This document shows, piece after piece, positions 35,609 through 45,809 of a stretch of 64,000 nucleotides of DNA. The DNA comes from Terriglobia bacterium. GTDB taxonomy: Bacteria; Acidobacteriota; Terriglobia; JAIQFV01. Within the stretch, counting starts at the first letter, position 1. The number at the start of each line of letters is the position of its first letter. The notes below the pieces were generated by a model. The model had not been told where the DNA came from, made no database searches, and saw only the letters and a list, made by a program, of their open reading frames with translations. The DNA lies in contig JAIQFV010000017.1 in NCBI GenBank assembly GCA_020073085.1, positions 44,346 to 108,345 on the forward strand, given 5' to 3'. A program made the translations under genes and the position numbers.

Positions 35609-38600
35609 TCAGAAGGTCCGACCAATTGAGAATCGGATGGTGCGTGATGGTTCCTTGATTGAAATGGGTGACAAGAACGGCGAAGCCAGGACTTGGGTCT
35701 TAAAGTAATTGGGATCATTGAAGAGTACGGAGATGTCACTCACCCGACTGCGCGTAAATGGATCCGTTGGAATGAATCCGGGCGGCGTGAAGGTGGTGCT
35801 CAAGCGCGAAGGGTTGAACGCATAATAGAGGCGGAACGGCGCGTTCACCACCGGAAGCACCACTTGCAGCTCCAGGCCCACCGAGGAGCGCAGCGTCAGG
35901 TTGGTTCCTTTGAGCAGGGGCACACTGGTGTCTCCCAACACGTCGGGGGTCGAGAGGGTCAATTGTGAATGTTTGAGGACGAAGGACGAGCCGGCATCTG
36001 CGAAGGCTGCCAGCGTGACCGGGCCAAAGAGAGGGATTCGATATTCGGCATTGACCACGAGCTGCGTGTCGCCGCCGGGTTGGATCAGCCGCCTCGTCTG
36101 GAAGGACTGAAAATTGAATTGTTGCCGGCCGTCCGGGGTGAATATGGGATTTCCCGCCGCATCCAGCAACGGCTCTGCGAACGATACCTGTTGCGGGAAA
36201 AGGGCAATGGGAGAAACCGCCCGGATGTCGAATCCACGGATGGAATCCTCTCCCCCGGTATAAAACCTCTCATACGGAGCAGCCACGAGCGGGGTCGTAA
36301 TCGACTGTCCCGGATGGGAAGGATCGGGGATGGTCGTTGAACCAAACCCCGACACAAAGGATCCCAGGAAGTGGATTCCCACGACATGCCGGCCTTTGTT
36401 CACGGGGTGAAAGTATTTGAAATCGATGACCGGCCGATACGAACTGACGTTGCCTCCCAGGATAGAGCCCTCAAAATCCATCGCCACAAAAAGGCTCTTG
36501 CCCGAATGCGGTGTGAAAGGGTGGTCCACGGTGGAGAAGGAGTAGGAGGGAGTGACCTTGTGGGAGCGAATGTTGGACAATGCGCTGGGCCCCCCCAGGC
36601 TGTTGAACGTCAGCAAGTTGAAAAATTGCTGGGCTGCCGCGTTCAAGTTTGTCAGCGACGAGTTCTCCAACGCGAAGGTCAGCCCCACTCGGGTGAACGG
36701 CCGGAGAGGGTAACTCCCAAACAGGGTAAATCCCGAGGAATCCTGAGTATATTGCTGCAGGTTATTGGGATCCCCCAGCAAATCCGTGGAGGAGAGTCCC
36801 AGGGCCAGCGCCGTCTCGCGGGCCTGGTCAAAGCGGAAGCTGCGGGTGAAGATCGTGAATCCTGTTGTCAACGGCCGATCCCGGAAGTAAGGTTCCGTGA
36901 ATCCGAACAAAAAATTCTTCTGCCGCGTTCCTCCTTCCAACTGGACCGTGAGCGTTTCACCCAGTCCGAGGAAGTTGTTGGTCTGATAAGTCAGCCCGAT
37001 AAACGTGCCGGCAACGCCGCTCGCCCCGCCATTGAAGCTGATCGATTGCTTTCCCCGTTCCTTCAATTTCAGGGTCAGATCCACCTGCCCGTCGCGCTCG
37101 TTCAGCTTGACATCCGCATCCTTCTCCGCCTTCACCGGCTCAAAGAATCCCAGCTGGTTGATCCGGAGCAGACTCAGATCCCAGAGGCGGGTGTTGTAAA
37201 CGTCCCCCTCGTCCAGCAGCATCTCGCGCCGGATCACCTTGTCCCGCGTAGTTGTGTTTCCGGAAAACTCGATCCGGTGGACAAAAAACTGCTTCCCTTC
37301 CTCAAACCGGATGGCGAAATCGACGGTCTTCTTATCGTCGTCGAAAGTCTGATCGGGGACCGGCGTCTCGTTGATGTAACCCCGCTCCCCGTACGCCTTG
37401 CGAATATTTTCAAAGGACTTGCGGATCTTTCCCACACTGAAGATGTCGCCCGTGTTCAGTCCAATGACGGTCCGGAGCTGTTCCTCGCTGAACAGCTTGT
37501 TGCCCGTGATGGTGAGCTGGCCCATGTGATATTGGGCCCCCTCTTCGACGGGAATCAGGACGTTGACCCGTTTTCCGCCCTTCGATGAGCTGATGAACGG
37601 AATTCGGAGCAATGGGGCGCCGGTGTCTTCCAGCTCGGTCTTGGGCTCCTGGGCAATCATCTTGGCGTAGCCCTTGTCCTGGTAAAGGCTGCGGACCCGC
37701 TCCAGGTCCTCCGCCATCTTATTTTTATCGTAGGTGGCGTGAAACAGATAGAAGAACGGGGGAATCCCCTTGGGGCGTTCGTTTTTCATGGCACGCACCA
37801 GGGTGCCGTCTGAGAAAACCGTGTTTCCGTCGAACTCAATCTTTCCCACTTTGACCTTGGGGCCCTCTTCGATGATAAAAGTGAGTTCCACCGAAGACGG
37901 GGGGACCTCCTTGACTTCGTGGGTCACCTTCGCAAACTGGCGTCCGCGCTCCGCGAGGTAGTCCTTGAGGACCTGTTCCGCGCGCTTGATTTTCGTTGGA
38001 TCATACTGGGACTCCTGGGAGAGTCCGACCTTGCGTTCCTTGAATCGATCGAGGATTTCAGACCGGGTGATCGATTTGTTGCCCTCATATTCGATCTTTC
38101 GAACCAACGGCCTTTCCTTGACCGTAAAGGTCGCAATGATTCCCTTGGTCCCGCCTTCAGTGGTCAGCTTGATGTCGTCCAGCAGGTTGGTATTCCACAA
38201 CGCCATATAATCGCGGCGGAGGGCATCCGCATCAAAGGGGTCCCCCTTGCGCGTCAGGATTCGCGCGCGCAGTGTTTCTTTGGGGACGCGGCGGTTCCCT
38301 GTGATGATGATATCCTCGATGACCGGGTTGACCGCAGGCCGGCCGGTTTCCGGCGCGGTGGGCCCAGCGGCGGGCGCGGGTGCGGGCTTTGGGGGCTGCT
38401 CGGGCTTGGCGGTCGGGATGGGTTCAAAGGGAGCGGGCGCACCCTCCTTCTTTTTTTCCTCCGGCTTTTTCTCGGGTTGCTGAGAGTCGGGCTTCTCCTG
38501 GGAGGGGTTCTTTTTCTGGTCGCCGGCCGCGGGTTTAGGTGGCTCCTGGCTTGAGGGCGGGGCCGATTGAGCGACCACGGGAACGGAAGCAAACCACGTC

Positions 38601-38671
38601 AGCGCGGACAGCATCGCTACCACAAGGCTCAGGGCGAACTTCGTCCTTTGCCCTCGAAATGAAATGAACAA
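35609..38671 (-). CDS. bamA: Outer-membrane protein assembly factor BamA
   Basis: BamA is the core of the machine that inserts beta-barrel proteins into the outer membrane. The 1020-residue protein has a signal peptide (LSLVVAMLSALTWFASVPVV), a Pro/Lys-rich linker (about 38-110) that is unusual in length, five POTRA domains (from PVIEDIIITGNRRVPKETLR to about 570) and a 16-strand barrel. The barrel shows the conserved loop-6 motif as YTGGEDSIRGFDIR (RGF) and ends in IRFSIGRTF with the C-terminal Phe. The start is TTG 38671 with GGAGG 5 bases upstream. skp, fabZ, lpxA and lpxI follow. Length is larger than E. coli BamA (810) mostly because of the linker and barrel loops. Confidence 0.94.
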   Translation of the reverse strand: MFISFRGQRTKFALSLVVAMLSALTWFASVPVVAQSAPPSSQEPPKPAAGDQKKNPSQEKPDSQQPEKKPEEKKKEGAPAPFEPIPTAKPEQPPKPAPAPAAGPTAPETGRPAVNPVIEDIIITGNRRVPKETLRARILTRKGDPFDADALRRDYMALWNTNLLDDIKLTTEGGTKGIIATFTVKERPLVRKIEYEGNKSITRSEILDRFKERKVGLSQESQYDPTKIKRAEQVLKDYLAERGRQFAKVTHEVKEVPPSSVELTFIIEEGPKVKVGKIEFDGNTVFSDGTLVRAMKNERPKGIPPFFYLFHATYDKNKMAEDLERVRSLYQDKGYAKMIAQEPKTELEDTGAPLLRIPFISSSKGGKRVNVLIPVEEGAQYHMGQLTITGNKLFSEEQLRTVIGLNTGDIFSVGKIRKSFENIRKAYGERGYINETPVPDQTFDDDKKTVDFAIRFEEGKQFFVHRIEFSGNTTTRDKVIRREMLLDEGDVYNTRLWDLSLLRINQLGFFEPVKAEKDADVKLNERDGQVDLTLKLKERGKQSISFNGGASGVAGTFIGLTYQTNNFLGLGETLTVQLEGGTRQKNFLFGFTEPYFRDRPLTTGFTIFTRSFRFDQARETALALGLSSTDLLGDPNNLQQYTQDSSGFTLFGSYPLRPFTRVGLTFALENSSLTNLNAAAQQFFNLLTFNSLGGPSALSNIRSHKVTPSYSFSTVDHPFTPHSGKSLFVAMDFEGSILGGNVSSYRPVIDFKYFHPVNKGRHVVGIHFLGSFVSGFGSTTIPDPSHPGQSITTPLVAAPYERFYTGGEDSIRGFDIRAVSPIALFPQQVSFAEPLLDAAGNPIFTPDGRQQFNFQSFQTRRLIQPGGDTQLVVNAEYRIPLFGPVTLAAFADAGSSFVLKHSQLTLSTPDVLGDTSVPLLKGTNLTLRSSVGLELQVVLPVVNAPFRLYYAFNPSRLSTTFTPPGFIPTDPFTRSRVSDISVLFNDPNYFKTQVLASPFLSPISIKEPSRTIRFSIGRTF

Positions 38672-38772
38672 AGATTCCTCCCACCTATAAGTTTATCCCG
38701 AGTGAAGGATGCCGGGATGCAGGACCAACCTATTAGATGATGAAAACTGGAGTCCGAAGGTTGTTTCGCGAA

Positions 38773-41211
38773 TTATTTGTATAGCAACACCGCCTCAACC
38801 TCGGTTGCGTTCGGGATCCGATAATAGAGCCCGTCATTCTCCAGAAAGATATCCAGCTTTGAATCGGGGTGAAGCCGGTTGTGGATGAGGGCCTCCGACA
38901 GGGGATCCTCGATATACTTCTGGAGGGCCCGGCGAAGCGGTCGCGCGCCATAGGAGCGGTCCAGGCAGGTCTTCTCGACAATCCACCGTTTGGCATCATC
39001 CGCCAGGACCACCTCGATCTTGCGCTGGGCCAGGGTGAGGTTCATCTGGTTGACCAGCAATTCAACGATTTTCAGCAGATCGTCATCTCCCAAGGCATTG
39101 AATACAAGGATTTCATCGAGCCGGTTGAGGAATTCGGGATTGAAAATCCGCTTGACCTCTCCCATCACCATTTCTTCCATTTTTCCCTGGCTCAGATCAT
39201 CGGAAGGGGCCTGGAATCCCATGGTGGCCCGCTTCTGCAGGTAGCGGGCTCCGATGTTGGAGGTCATCACGATAATGGTGTTCTTGAAATCGACGGTGTT
39301 GCCCAGGCCATCGGTCAACTGGCCGTCTTCAAAAACCTGCAACAGAATATTGAAAAGATCGTAGTGCGCCTTTTCGATTTCGTCGAGCAGAATGACCGAA
39401 TAAGGGTTGCGCTTCACCTTCTCAGTCAATTGCCCGCCTTCTTCGTATCCCACATAGCCCGGCGGCGAGCCGATCAGCTTCGAGATCGAATGTTTCTCCA
39501 TGAACTCGGACATGTCGAACCGGATCAGGGCCTTCTCGCTGCCGAACAGAAAATGGGCCAGGGTGCGGGCCATCTCGGTCTTGCCGACGCCGGTGGGGCC
39601 GAGGAACAGGAACGAGCCCACGGGCCGCATCGGGTTCTTCAATCCGGCGCGCGAGCGCCGGATGGCGCGCGCCAGGGCCGAAATGGCGCTGTCCTGGCTG
39701 ATCACGCGGTTGTGGAGTTCTTCCTCGATGCGCAGCAGTTTGGCACTCTCTTCCTCCTTGATCGAAGTCACGGGGATGCCGGTCCACCGTCCCACCACTT
39801 CTTCAATCTCCGCCCGGGTGACTACCCCCATCGGGCTGTCATCGAGGTTGAGGGTTTCGCGCAGTTGCTTCATGTGCTCGCGCTCGCGTCGTTCCTCGTC
39901 GCTATAAAAGCGCGCCTTCTCGAATTCGTGATTCTGGATGGCCGCTTCCATGCGGGTCACAAAGAATTTGATCTTGCGCTGGGATTCATTTACTTCGTCG
40001 GGGAGCATGGTCTGGCGGAGCTTGACCCGGGCCCCCGCCTCGTCGAGGAGGTCAATGGCCTTGTCCGGCAGGAACCGGTCGGAGATGTACCGATTCGACA
40101 GGTACACCGCGGCCTCGATGGATTCATCGGCATAAGAGACGGCATGGAATTTCTCGTACCGCTCCTTGATCCCGTAAAGAACCTTGATGGCCTCTCCCTC
40201 GTTGGGAGCGTTCACCTTCACGGCCTGGAAGCGGCGTTCCAGCGAGCGGTCTTTCTCGATCGATTTTCGAAACTCCCCGGGTGTGGTGGCCCCGACACAC
40301 TGGATTTCACCGCGCGAAAGCGCAGGCTTCAGGATATTGGCGGCGTCCAGCGAACCTTCCGCAGAACCGGCGCCCACCAGGGTATGCAGCTCGTCGATGA
40401 ACACGATCGCATTTTGATTTTCAATCAGCTCCTTCATGATGGTCTTCAGGCGTTCCTCGAACTGACCGCGGTACTTGGTGCCCGCCACGATGAGGGACAG
40501 GTCGAGGGCCAGGACGCGCTTCTCGGCCAAAAAAGAAGGGACCAGCCCGTCGGCGATTCGCTGGGCCAATCCTTCCACGATTGCGGTCTTGCCGACTCCG
40601 GGTTCTCCAATCAGCACCGGATTATTTTTGGTGCGCCGGCAGAGGATCTGGATCACCCGCTCGACTTCGTTTTCCCGTCCGATGAGGGGATCGAGTTGCC
40701 CGTCCATCGCCGCCTGCGTCAAGTCCCGGCTGAATTCCATCAGCAGGGGAGTTTCCTTTTGCTTGCTGGACGGGGCCTTCTCGCTTTGTTGTCGCGCCAG
40801 TTCTTCGCGCAGCGCCGAAAGCTTCAGGCCACGTTCGCGCAGCAGCTCCGCGGCGAAACACTGGTCCTCCCGCAAGAGTCCGAGCAGCAGGTGCTCGGTG
40901 CCGATGTGCTTGGATCCCAGCTTCTCGGCCTCTTCCGCGGCATACATTAACACCCGCTTGCACTCCTGGCTTAGCGGCAGATCGACCGAGGTCGAAACCT
41001 TTTCCCGTAAGATGGTCCGGCCCTCAATCTGCTTTCGAATCGACTCGATCCCGGCGTGGGAGCGCAGGAAGCGGTTCGTCAACCCCTTGTCTTCGCGCAA
41101 CAGACCCAGGAGCAGGTGCTCGGTCTCAATGTTCGGGCTGCCGAACTGGCTGGCTTCATAACGGGCGAAAAAGATGACACGGCGGGCCTTCTCAGTGTAT
41201 CGTTCAAACAT
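38773..41211 (-). CDS. clpC: ATP-dependent Clp protease ATP-binding subunit ClpC
   Basis: ClpC unfolds proteins and feeds them to ClpP. The 812-residue AAA+ protein has a double Clp-N repeat (residues 1-140, [20 protein letters not shown] and [17 protein letters not shown]). The first AAA module has [20 protein letters not shown] and [20 protein letters not shown]; a middle helix carries the UVR-type [15 protein letters not shown]. The second AAA module has [39 protein letters not shown] and [20 protein letters not shown]. The C-terminal D2-small domain ends the protein. ClpC is typical of Gram-positives but also occurs in acidobacteria. An mcsA/mcsB pair is absent here. Confidence 0.93.
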   Translation of the reverse strand: MFERYTEKARRVIFFARYEASQFGSPNIETEHLLLGLLREDKGLTNRFLRSHAGIESIRKQIEGRTILREKVSTSVDLPLSQECKRVLMYAAEEAEKLGSKHIGTEHLLLGLLREDQCFAAELLRERGLKLSALREELARQQSEKAPSSKQKETPLLMEFSRDLTQAAMDGQLDPLIGRENEVERVIQILCRRTKNNPVLIGEPGVGKTAIVEGLAQRIADGLVPSFLAEKRVLALDLSLIVAGTKYRGQFEERLKTIMKELIENQNAIVFIDELHTLVGAGSAEGSLDAANILKPALSRGEIQCVGATTPGEFRKSIEKDRSLERRFQAVKVNAPNEGEAIKVLYGIKERYEKFHAVSYADESIEAAVYLSNRYISDRFLPDKAIDLLDEAGARVKLRQTMLPDEVNESQRKIKFFVTRMEAAIQNHEFEKARFYSDEERREREHMKQLRETLNLDDSPMGVVTRAEIEEVVGRWTGIPVTSIKEEESAKLLRIEEELHNRVISQDSAISALARAIRRSRAGLKNPMRPVGSFLFLGPTGVGKTEMARTLAHFLFGSEKALIRFDMSEFMEKHSISKLIGSPPGYVGYEEGGQLTEKVKRNPYSVILLDEIEKAHYDLFNILLQVFEDGQLTDGLGNTVDFKNTIIVMTSNIGARYLQKRATMGFQAPSDDLSQGKMEEMVMGEVKRIFNPEFLNRLDEILVFNALGDDDLLKIVELLVNQMNLTLAQRKIEVVLADDAKRWIVEKTCLDRSYGARPLRRALQKYIEDPLSEALIHNRLHPDSKLDIFLENDGLYYRIPNATEVEAVLLYK

Positions 41212-41309
41212 AGAATCCAAATCCTTGGTTCGAGATATCCGCGCTGGCGGAATGCCCCTGGCTAGAGCGCCAACAGAGTCAGCAGAAAGTCTCCAGAGCG
41301 CCAGTCATT

Positions 41310-42008
41310 CTACCTAGCAAAAGTGTTTTTATCAACTTCAAAGAGTCGCCCCTCGGCGATGCAAAAAACGCGATCCGCCTGCCCCGACACCTCCCGGCTG
41401 TGAGTGGCGATGACGGAAGTCAGCTGGTGTTCCCGGTGCAGGCGGCGGAGCAAGGCGATCACCGAGGTGCTGGTCTTGTAGTCCAGGTTGCCGGTCGGCT
41501 CGTCCGCCAGTAAGAGTTTCGGATGATTGATGAGGGCGCGCGCCAGGGCGACGCGTTGCTGCTCCCCCCCCGACAACTGACCCACCCGGTGTCCCATCCG
41601 GTCGCCCAGCCCCACTTCTCCAAGAATTTGCTCAGCCTCGGGGCGAGCCTCCCGGTAGGCCTCTCCATGAATGAGCCGGGGGATACAGACGTTCTCGAGG
41701 GCGGTGAATTCCGGAAGCAAATAGTGGAATTGAAACACGAATCCGATGTCCTGGTTTCGAAACCCGGCGAGCGCTCCCAGTGCGGCCCGGTGGATCTCGC
41801 GGCCATCAATCAGAATTTCACCGTGGGTGGGCTGCTCCAGTCCGCCCAGAAGGTAGAGCAAGGTCGACTTTCCAGCGCCCGACTCGCCGGTCACCGCGAC
41901 CATTTCTCCGGCGCTCACTTCAAATGACAGATCCTCGAAAACCGTGAGGGAGTGGTCACCGACGTGAAAGACCTGGGCGAGGTTTTTGGCTTGAAGGAAG
42001 ATATTCAA
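41310..42008 (-). CDS. lolD: Lipoprotein-releasing ABC transporter ATP-binding protein LolD
   Basis: LolD powers release of lipoproteins from the inner membrane to LolA. The 232-residue ATPase has Walker A GESGAGKSTLLYLLGGLEQP, Q-loop region IGFVFQFHYLLPEFTALENV (Gln), signature LSGGEQQRVALARALINHPK, Walker B LLLADEPTGNLD and the switch His in SVIATHSREVSG. The TTG at 42008 is used as start. It lies just after lolC on the same strand. The MacB/LolD group is distinguished by LPEFTALENV and the lolC neighbour. Confidence 0.92.
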   Translation of the reverse strand: MNIFLQAKNLAQVFHVGDHSLTVFEDLSFEVSAGEMVAVTGESGAGKSTLLYLLGGLEQPTHGEILIDGREIHRAALGALAGFRNQDIGFVFQFHYLLPEFTALENVCIPRLIHGEAYREARPEAEQILGEVGLGDRMGHRVGQLSGGEQQRVALARALINHPKLLLADEPTGNLDYKTSTSVIALLRRLHREHQLTSVIATHSREVSGQADRVFCIAEGRLFEVDKNTFAR

Positions 42009-42134
42009 GAATCTATCCCGGATGGCCTCGGAATGCCGGAATGGCGGGCGTTTGCGGACGCATCCTGAACAAAACGGAACGGACCGGGCGCCTCCCCTTG
42101 GATCGGGGCGGTGGGGTTGAATTCCCGGCGGGCT

Positions 42135-43376
42135 TCATTCATATCTCAGCACTTCCACGGGCGAAACGCGGGCAGCACTGCGTGCCGGATACAGGGTTGA
42201 AAGAAAACTGATCAAAATCGCAGCTGCGGCAATGAGAAGGCCATCGGACGGACGGGTTCTGAAGGGGACATAGGCAAAAGAGTAGACATCCGCATTCAAG
42301 GCGATGAGGTGGTACCGCTCACAGACCCAGCTGACCGAGTACCCGACCAGGGCGCCAAAAACCGTTCCCACGACCCCGATAATGACTCCCTGCCAGATAA
42401 ATATCTTCCGGATTTGATCCAAGCGCGCGCCCATGGCCACCAGGATGGCAATGTCCCGGTTCTTCTCCATGACCATCATCACCAGCGTGATCAGGATGTT
42501 CAGGGCGGCGACCAGAACAATCAAACCGATGGTAATGACTGTCACCACTTTCTCCAGTTTCAGCGCCTGGAAGAGGGATCGGTTCTGCTCCATCCAGTTG
42601 ACCGTCGTGTAGCCGGGACCTGCCATCCCTTTGAGATCCGTCGCCACCTCAGAAGCCCGGTAAATGTCGTCAATCCTGAATTCAATTACCGAGGCGACAT
42701 CCGGCAGGGAAAAGAGGTTTTGGGCCGCCGGGAGCGAAGTAAACACCCACGCTGAATCATAGTCAAAAAAACCGGAATCGTAGATCGCAGCCACCCTGAA
42801 TTTCTTGTAGCGCGGGATGACGCCCGTCGGCGTGATGTTGCCCTGCGGACTGACTGCCGTGACGACATCACCCACCTCGGCCCCCAACGATTCCGCCAGA
42901 TCTTTTCCGACGGCCAGGGGGGCCGGAGCAGCCGGATTTTCCTGGGTGTCTGTCTCCAAGGCGTCCAGCTTGCCCTGCCTCACCGATTGCAGCAAATCCC
43001 CGACCTGGAGTTCCCGCTTGACGTCGATGCCCTTCAGAACCACCCCTTTGGCCCGGGTCCCGCTCGAAAGCAGGACCTGTTCATAAATAGCCGGCGCCAG
43101 CGCGACGACATGAGGCACCTGGGCAAGCCGAACCAGCAGCGATTCATAGTCCCGGATCCCATCGTTCTCGACGCGCAAGAGGTTAATGTTCGCGGTGGCC
43201 CCCAGAAGTCGCTTCTGCAGGTCCTCCTTGAACCCGGCATTGACCGCAAGGGCGATAATCAGCGACGCCACCCCGGCGGCCACCCCGATCACGGAGATTA
43301 CCGTGATGATGGAGATCACCGCTTGTTTGCGCTTGGCCTTGAGATATCGTGTAGCAATAAACAATTCGAATTTCAT
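42135..43376 (-). CDS. lolC: Lipoprotein-releasing permease (LolC/LolE family)
   Basis: The 413-residue permease begins MKFELFIATRYLKAKRKQAV, as LolC/E proteins do, with a first helix (VISIITVISVIGVAAGVASL). A large periplasmic domain (about 50-265) is followed by three helices forming the FtsX domain (VVTVITIGLIVLVAALNILI, IFIWQGVIIGVVGTVFGALV, LLIAAAAILISFLSTLYPAR), and ends SAARVSPVEVLRYE, the typical family tail. Together with LolD it makes a transporter that would act as a homodimer of this subunit, as in several phyla that have a single LolC/E-type (LolF) protein. It follows lysS and precedes lolD. Confidence 0.92.
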   Translation of the reverse strand: MKFELFIATRYLKAKRKQAVISIITVISVIGVAAGVASLIIALAVNAGFKEDLQKRLLGATANINLLRVENDGIRDYESLLVRLAQVPHVVALAPAIYEQVLLSSGTRAKGVVLKGIDVKRELQVGDLLQSVRQGKLDALETDTQENPAAPAPLAVGKDLAESLGAEVGDVVTAVSPQGNITPTGVIPRYKKFRVAAIYDSGFFDYDSAWVFTSLPAAQNLFSLPDVASVIEFRIDDIYRASEVATDLKGMAGPGYTTVNWMEQNRSLFQALKLEKVVTVITIGLIVLVAALNILITLVMMVMEKNRDIAILVAMGARLDQIRKIFIWQGVIIGVVGTVFGALVGYSVSWVCERYHLIALNADVYSFAYVPFRTRPSDGLLIAAAAILISFLSTLYPARSAARVSPVEVLRYE

Positions 43377-43470
43377 GGTCTGTCGAGAATCGGGCAGGCA
43401 GTGCGGAGGGTGCCTCCGGGATTCGGGCGGCGTCCGGCCTGTTGCGGCGGATGCCTCTCGACTCCTGCCT

Positions 43471-45036
43471 TCAATCGGTCGGGTCAGTCCCCCTTCTTTC
43501 GGGGCGCATCAGCGGGAACAGGATCACATCGCGAATGGACTTGGAGTTCGTCAACAGCATGGTCAAGCGGTCGATGCCCACCCCTTCACCCGCCGTGGGG
43601 GGCATTCCATAGCTGAGGGCGCGGAGGTAATCCTCGTCCATCCGATGGGCCTCCTCGTTGCCTCCTTCCCGCTGTTTGAGCTGTTGCTCAAAGCGGTCCC
43701 GCTGATCAAGGGGATCGTTGAGTTCACTGAACGCATTCGCGATTTCCATCCCTGCAATATACAATTCAAACCGGTCCACCATGGCCGGATCATCTGTGTT
43801 GCGCTTGGAGAGGGGGGAAAGCTCCACCGGGAATTCGAAGATGAAGGTGGGCTGAATCAACTCCTTCTCGGCGACCGCCTCAAACAGCGCGCCCAGCAGG
43901 AGGCCGGCCGACAGTCTCTCATCGACACGTTCGAGGGTTCTCCCCGAGCTGGCAGCATTCCCGTTGTGAGCGCTCGCGGCCGCACGCATGCCGGATTCGG
44001 ACCGCAAGCTTTCAAGGGTCGGCCGATTGGAGGGGTTCTTCCAATACCGCACTACCGCCTCCCTCATGGTCAGACAATCGAACTTCTCAAAGGAGAGCTC
44101 CAGATCGCCGTACTCCACCCGCAGGCCGCCGCTGACCTCCTGGACCAACGACCGGAGCAGTTCTTCCGTCAAACTCATCAGGTCCCGATAATCGCTGTAC
44201 GCCTGATAGAACTCGAGCATGGTGAACTCGGGATTGTGCCGGGTCGAGATGCCCTCATTCCGAAAATTTCGATTGATCTCGTAGACCCGGTTTAATCCCC
44301 CGACGATCAATCGCTTGAGATAGAGCTCCGGGGCGATGCGCAAATAAAGATCGATGTCGAGGGCGTTATGGTGCGTGACAAAGGGGCGCGCCAGCGCTCC
44401 ACCGGCCATCGGCTGCATCATCGGCGTTTCGACCTCGATATATCCGCGTGCATCGAAAAACCGGCGGATAAATCGGATGATCTGACTGCGCTTGAGAAAG
44501 GTCTCACGGACCTCCGGCGTCACCACGAGATCCAGATAGCGCTGGCGATACCGGATTTCCACATCCGACAAGCCATGCCATTTTTCGGGCAATGGCAGAA
44601 AGGCCTTTGCCAGCAGGGTGCACTTCTCCACATGGACGGTCAGTTCGTTGGTCTTGGTGCGGAACAGGGATCCCTCCACCCCGATCAAATCCCCGATATC
44701 GAGCAGTTGAAAGAGCTTGAAATTCTCTTCGCCGACGGCGTCCAGCCGCACATAGATTTGCAGCTTCTTCGCCCCGTCGCTGAGATGAGCGAAGGCCGCC
44801 TTGCCGTGCCCCCGAATCGTCATCAAACGGCCGCACAACCGGACGGCAATCTTCGTCGTTTCCAGTTGTTCCTTGGAAGCGCCGCCATGGGTTTGGAGAA
44901 CCTCGGTCGCGGTGGTGTTCCAGTCAAACCGGGAGGGGTAGGGGGAATGTCCCAGGGCGATGATCTCCTCGAGTTTCTTCCTCCGCTGGGCGATCTGGTC
45001 TCCTTCAGAAAGGAGTGGGCTTATGGGTTCAGTCAC
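43471..45036 (-). CDS. lysS: Lysine--tRNA ligase (class II)
   Basis: The 521-residue class II LysRS has the N-terminal OB anticodon-binding domain ([40 protein letters not shown]). Motif 1 is [20 protein letters not shown], with [13 protein letters not shown] in the core. Motif 2 contains [20 protein letters not shown] and motif 3 ends [11 protein letters not shown]. An extra segment of low complexity (about residues 360-385, [13 protein letters not shown]) interrupts the core before RVDERLSAG and is unusual. GTG 45036 was chosen because [20 protein letters not shown] is the family start; the upstream frame is not conserved. Confidence 0.94.
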   Translation of the reverse strand: MTEPISPLLSEGDQIAQRRKKLEEIIALGHSPYPSRFDWNTTATEVLQTHGGASKEQLETTKIAVRLCGRLMTIRGHGKAAFAHLSDGAKKLQIYVRLDAVGEENFKLFQLLDIGDLIGVEGSLFRTKTNELTVHVEKCTLLAKAFLPLPEKWHGLSDVEIRYRQRYLDLVVTPEVRETFLKRSQIIRFIRRFFDARGYIEVETPMMQPMAGGALARPFVTHHNALDIDLYLRIAPELYLKRLIVGGLNRVYEINRNFRNEGISTRHNPEFTMLEFYQAYSDYRDLMSLTEELLRSLVQEVSGGLRVEYGDLELSFEKFDCLTMREAVVRYWKNPSNRPTLESLRSESGMRAAASAHNGNAASSGRTLERVDERLSAGLLLGALFEAVAEKELIQPTFIFEFPVELSPLSKRNTDDPAMVDRFELYIAGMEIANAFSELNDPLDQRDRFEQQLKQREGGNEEAHRMDEDYLRALSYGMPPTAGEGVGIDRLTMLLTNSKSIRDVILFPLMRPERRGTDPTD

Positions 45037-45156
45037 TGTCCGGGTCCTCAGTCTGTGCTGTGCGCAAATGAACGTGGGATTATAGAGGTTGCCTTTACGC
45101 AGGGTCAAGGAACAATGCGGGGAAGATACGGGAGCGGGTCTGGGCTTTCCTCTTTT

Positions 45157-45621
45157 TCATCCTTCATCGGCGTCGGTTGAAGCGGTTTTAGCCGAGGGCG
45201 GCGACGGGGCTTCTTCCCCTTCCAGCGTCTTCCTCACCTGGTCCAAAATTCCGTTAATGAATTGCACCGATTCCGGACCGCTGAAACGGCGGGCGATTTC
45301 CAGCGCTTCGTTGATCACGACGACTTTGGGGGTATCGGCTTCGGTCAGGAACTCCGCGATTGCCAGGCGGAGCACGTTTCGGTCTACGGCCGGCATTCGC
45401 TCGAGGCGCCAATGCTCGGAGTGTTTGACGATGAGCTGATCGATCCGTTTGATTTCGGTCGTGGCTGCTGTGAAAAGCTTGCGGGCAAACGGGTACTCCT
45501 CGGGATCTTCTTCCCGCAAGGGCCAAAAAGTTTCATCAACCTCCTCCGGGCTCGCTTTTGCAATATCCCATTGAAATAACATCTGGAGGCCAAGTTCTCT
45601 TGACTTTCGACGGGTGATCAT
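45157..45621 (-). CDS. nusB: Transcription antitermination protein NusB
   Basis: NusB with S10 stabilises antitermination complexes on rRNA operons. The 154-residue all-helical protein has RRKSRELGLQMLFQWDIAKA, then IKRIDQLIVKHSEHWRLERM, DRNVLRLAIAEFLTEADTPK, VVINEALEIARRFSGPESVQ and FINGILDQVRKTL, all standard NusB motifs. The end has an extra acidic tail of about 20 residues. It lies between ribH (upstream on the same strand, with a repeat island between) and lysS. Confidence 0.95.
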   Translation of the reverse strand: MITRRKSRELGLQMLFQWDIAKASPEEVDETFWPLREEDPEEYPFARKLFTAATTEIKRIDQLIVKHSEHWRLERMPAVDRNVLRLAIAEFLTEADTPKVVVINEALEIARRFSGPESVQFINGILDQVRKTLEGEEAPSPPSAKTASTDADEG

Positions 45622-45655
45622 TGTAGAGCGGGCACCTTGGATTTTTCAAATAGCA

Positions 45656-45805
45656 GTTGCCAGTTCTCAGTTGCCAGCGGTCAGCCATCAGCGCTAGATT
45701 TATTTATTCGATCTTTGGTAATCACGGCTCTCCGATTTGAAGCAACGAATTTCGAATTTACAAATGGTTCAGTTCGTTCTCAACTGGCAACTGACCACTG
45801 GCAAC
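45656..45805. repeat. Inverted-repeat island between nusB and ribH
   Basis: GTTGCCAGTTCTCAGTTGCC-AG (45656-45677) reappears inverted at 45784-45805 with two mismatches out of 22. Each half is itself a tandem of CAGTTGCCAGTT-type words. The inner part is AT-rich. As RNA it could form a long stem-loop between nusB and ribH, but there is no T-run. It looks like the same class as the islands at 32210-32460 and 60444-60607. Confidence 0.75.
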
Positions 45806-45809
45806 GGCT

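Noticed and set aside
36371..37588. A 405-codon plus-strand frame opposite bamA
   Set aside because: Antisense shadow of the BamA POTRA region; no recognisable domains.
38869..40950. A 693-codon plus-strand frame opposite clpC
   Set aside because: It lies entirely antisense to ClpC, whose motifs are complete. Its composition is that of a shadow frame.
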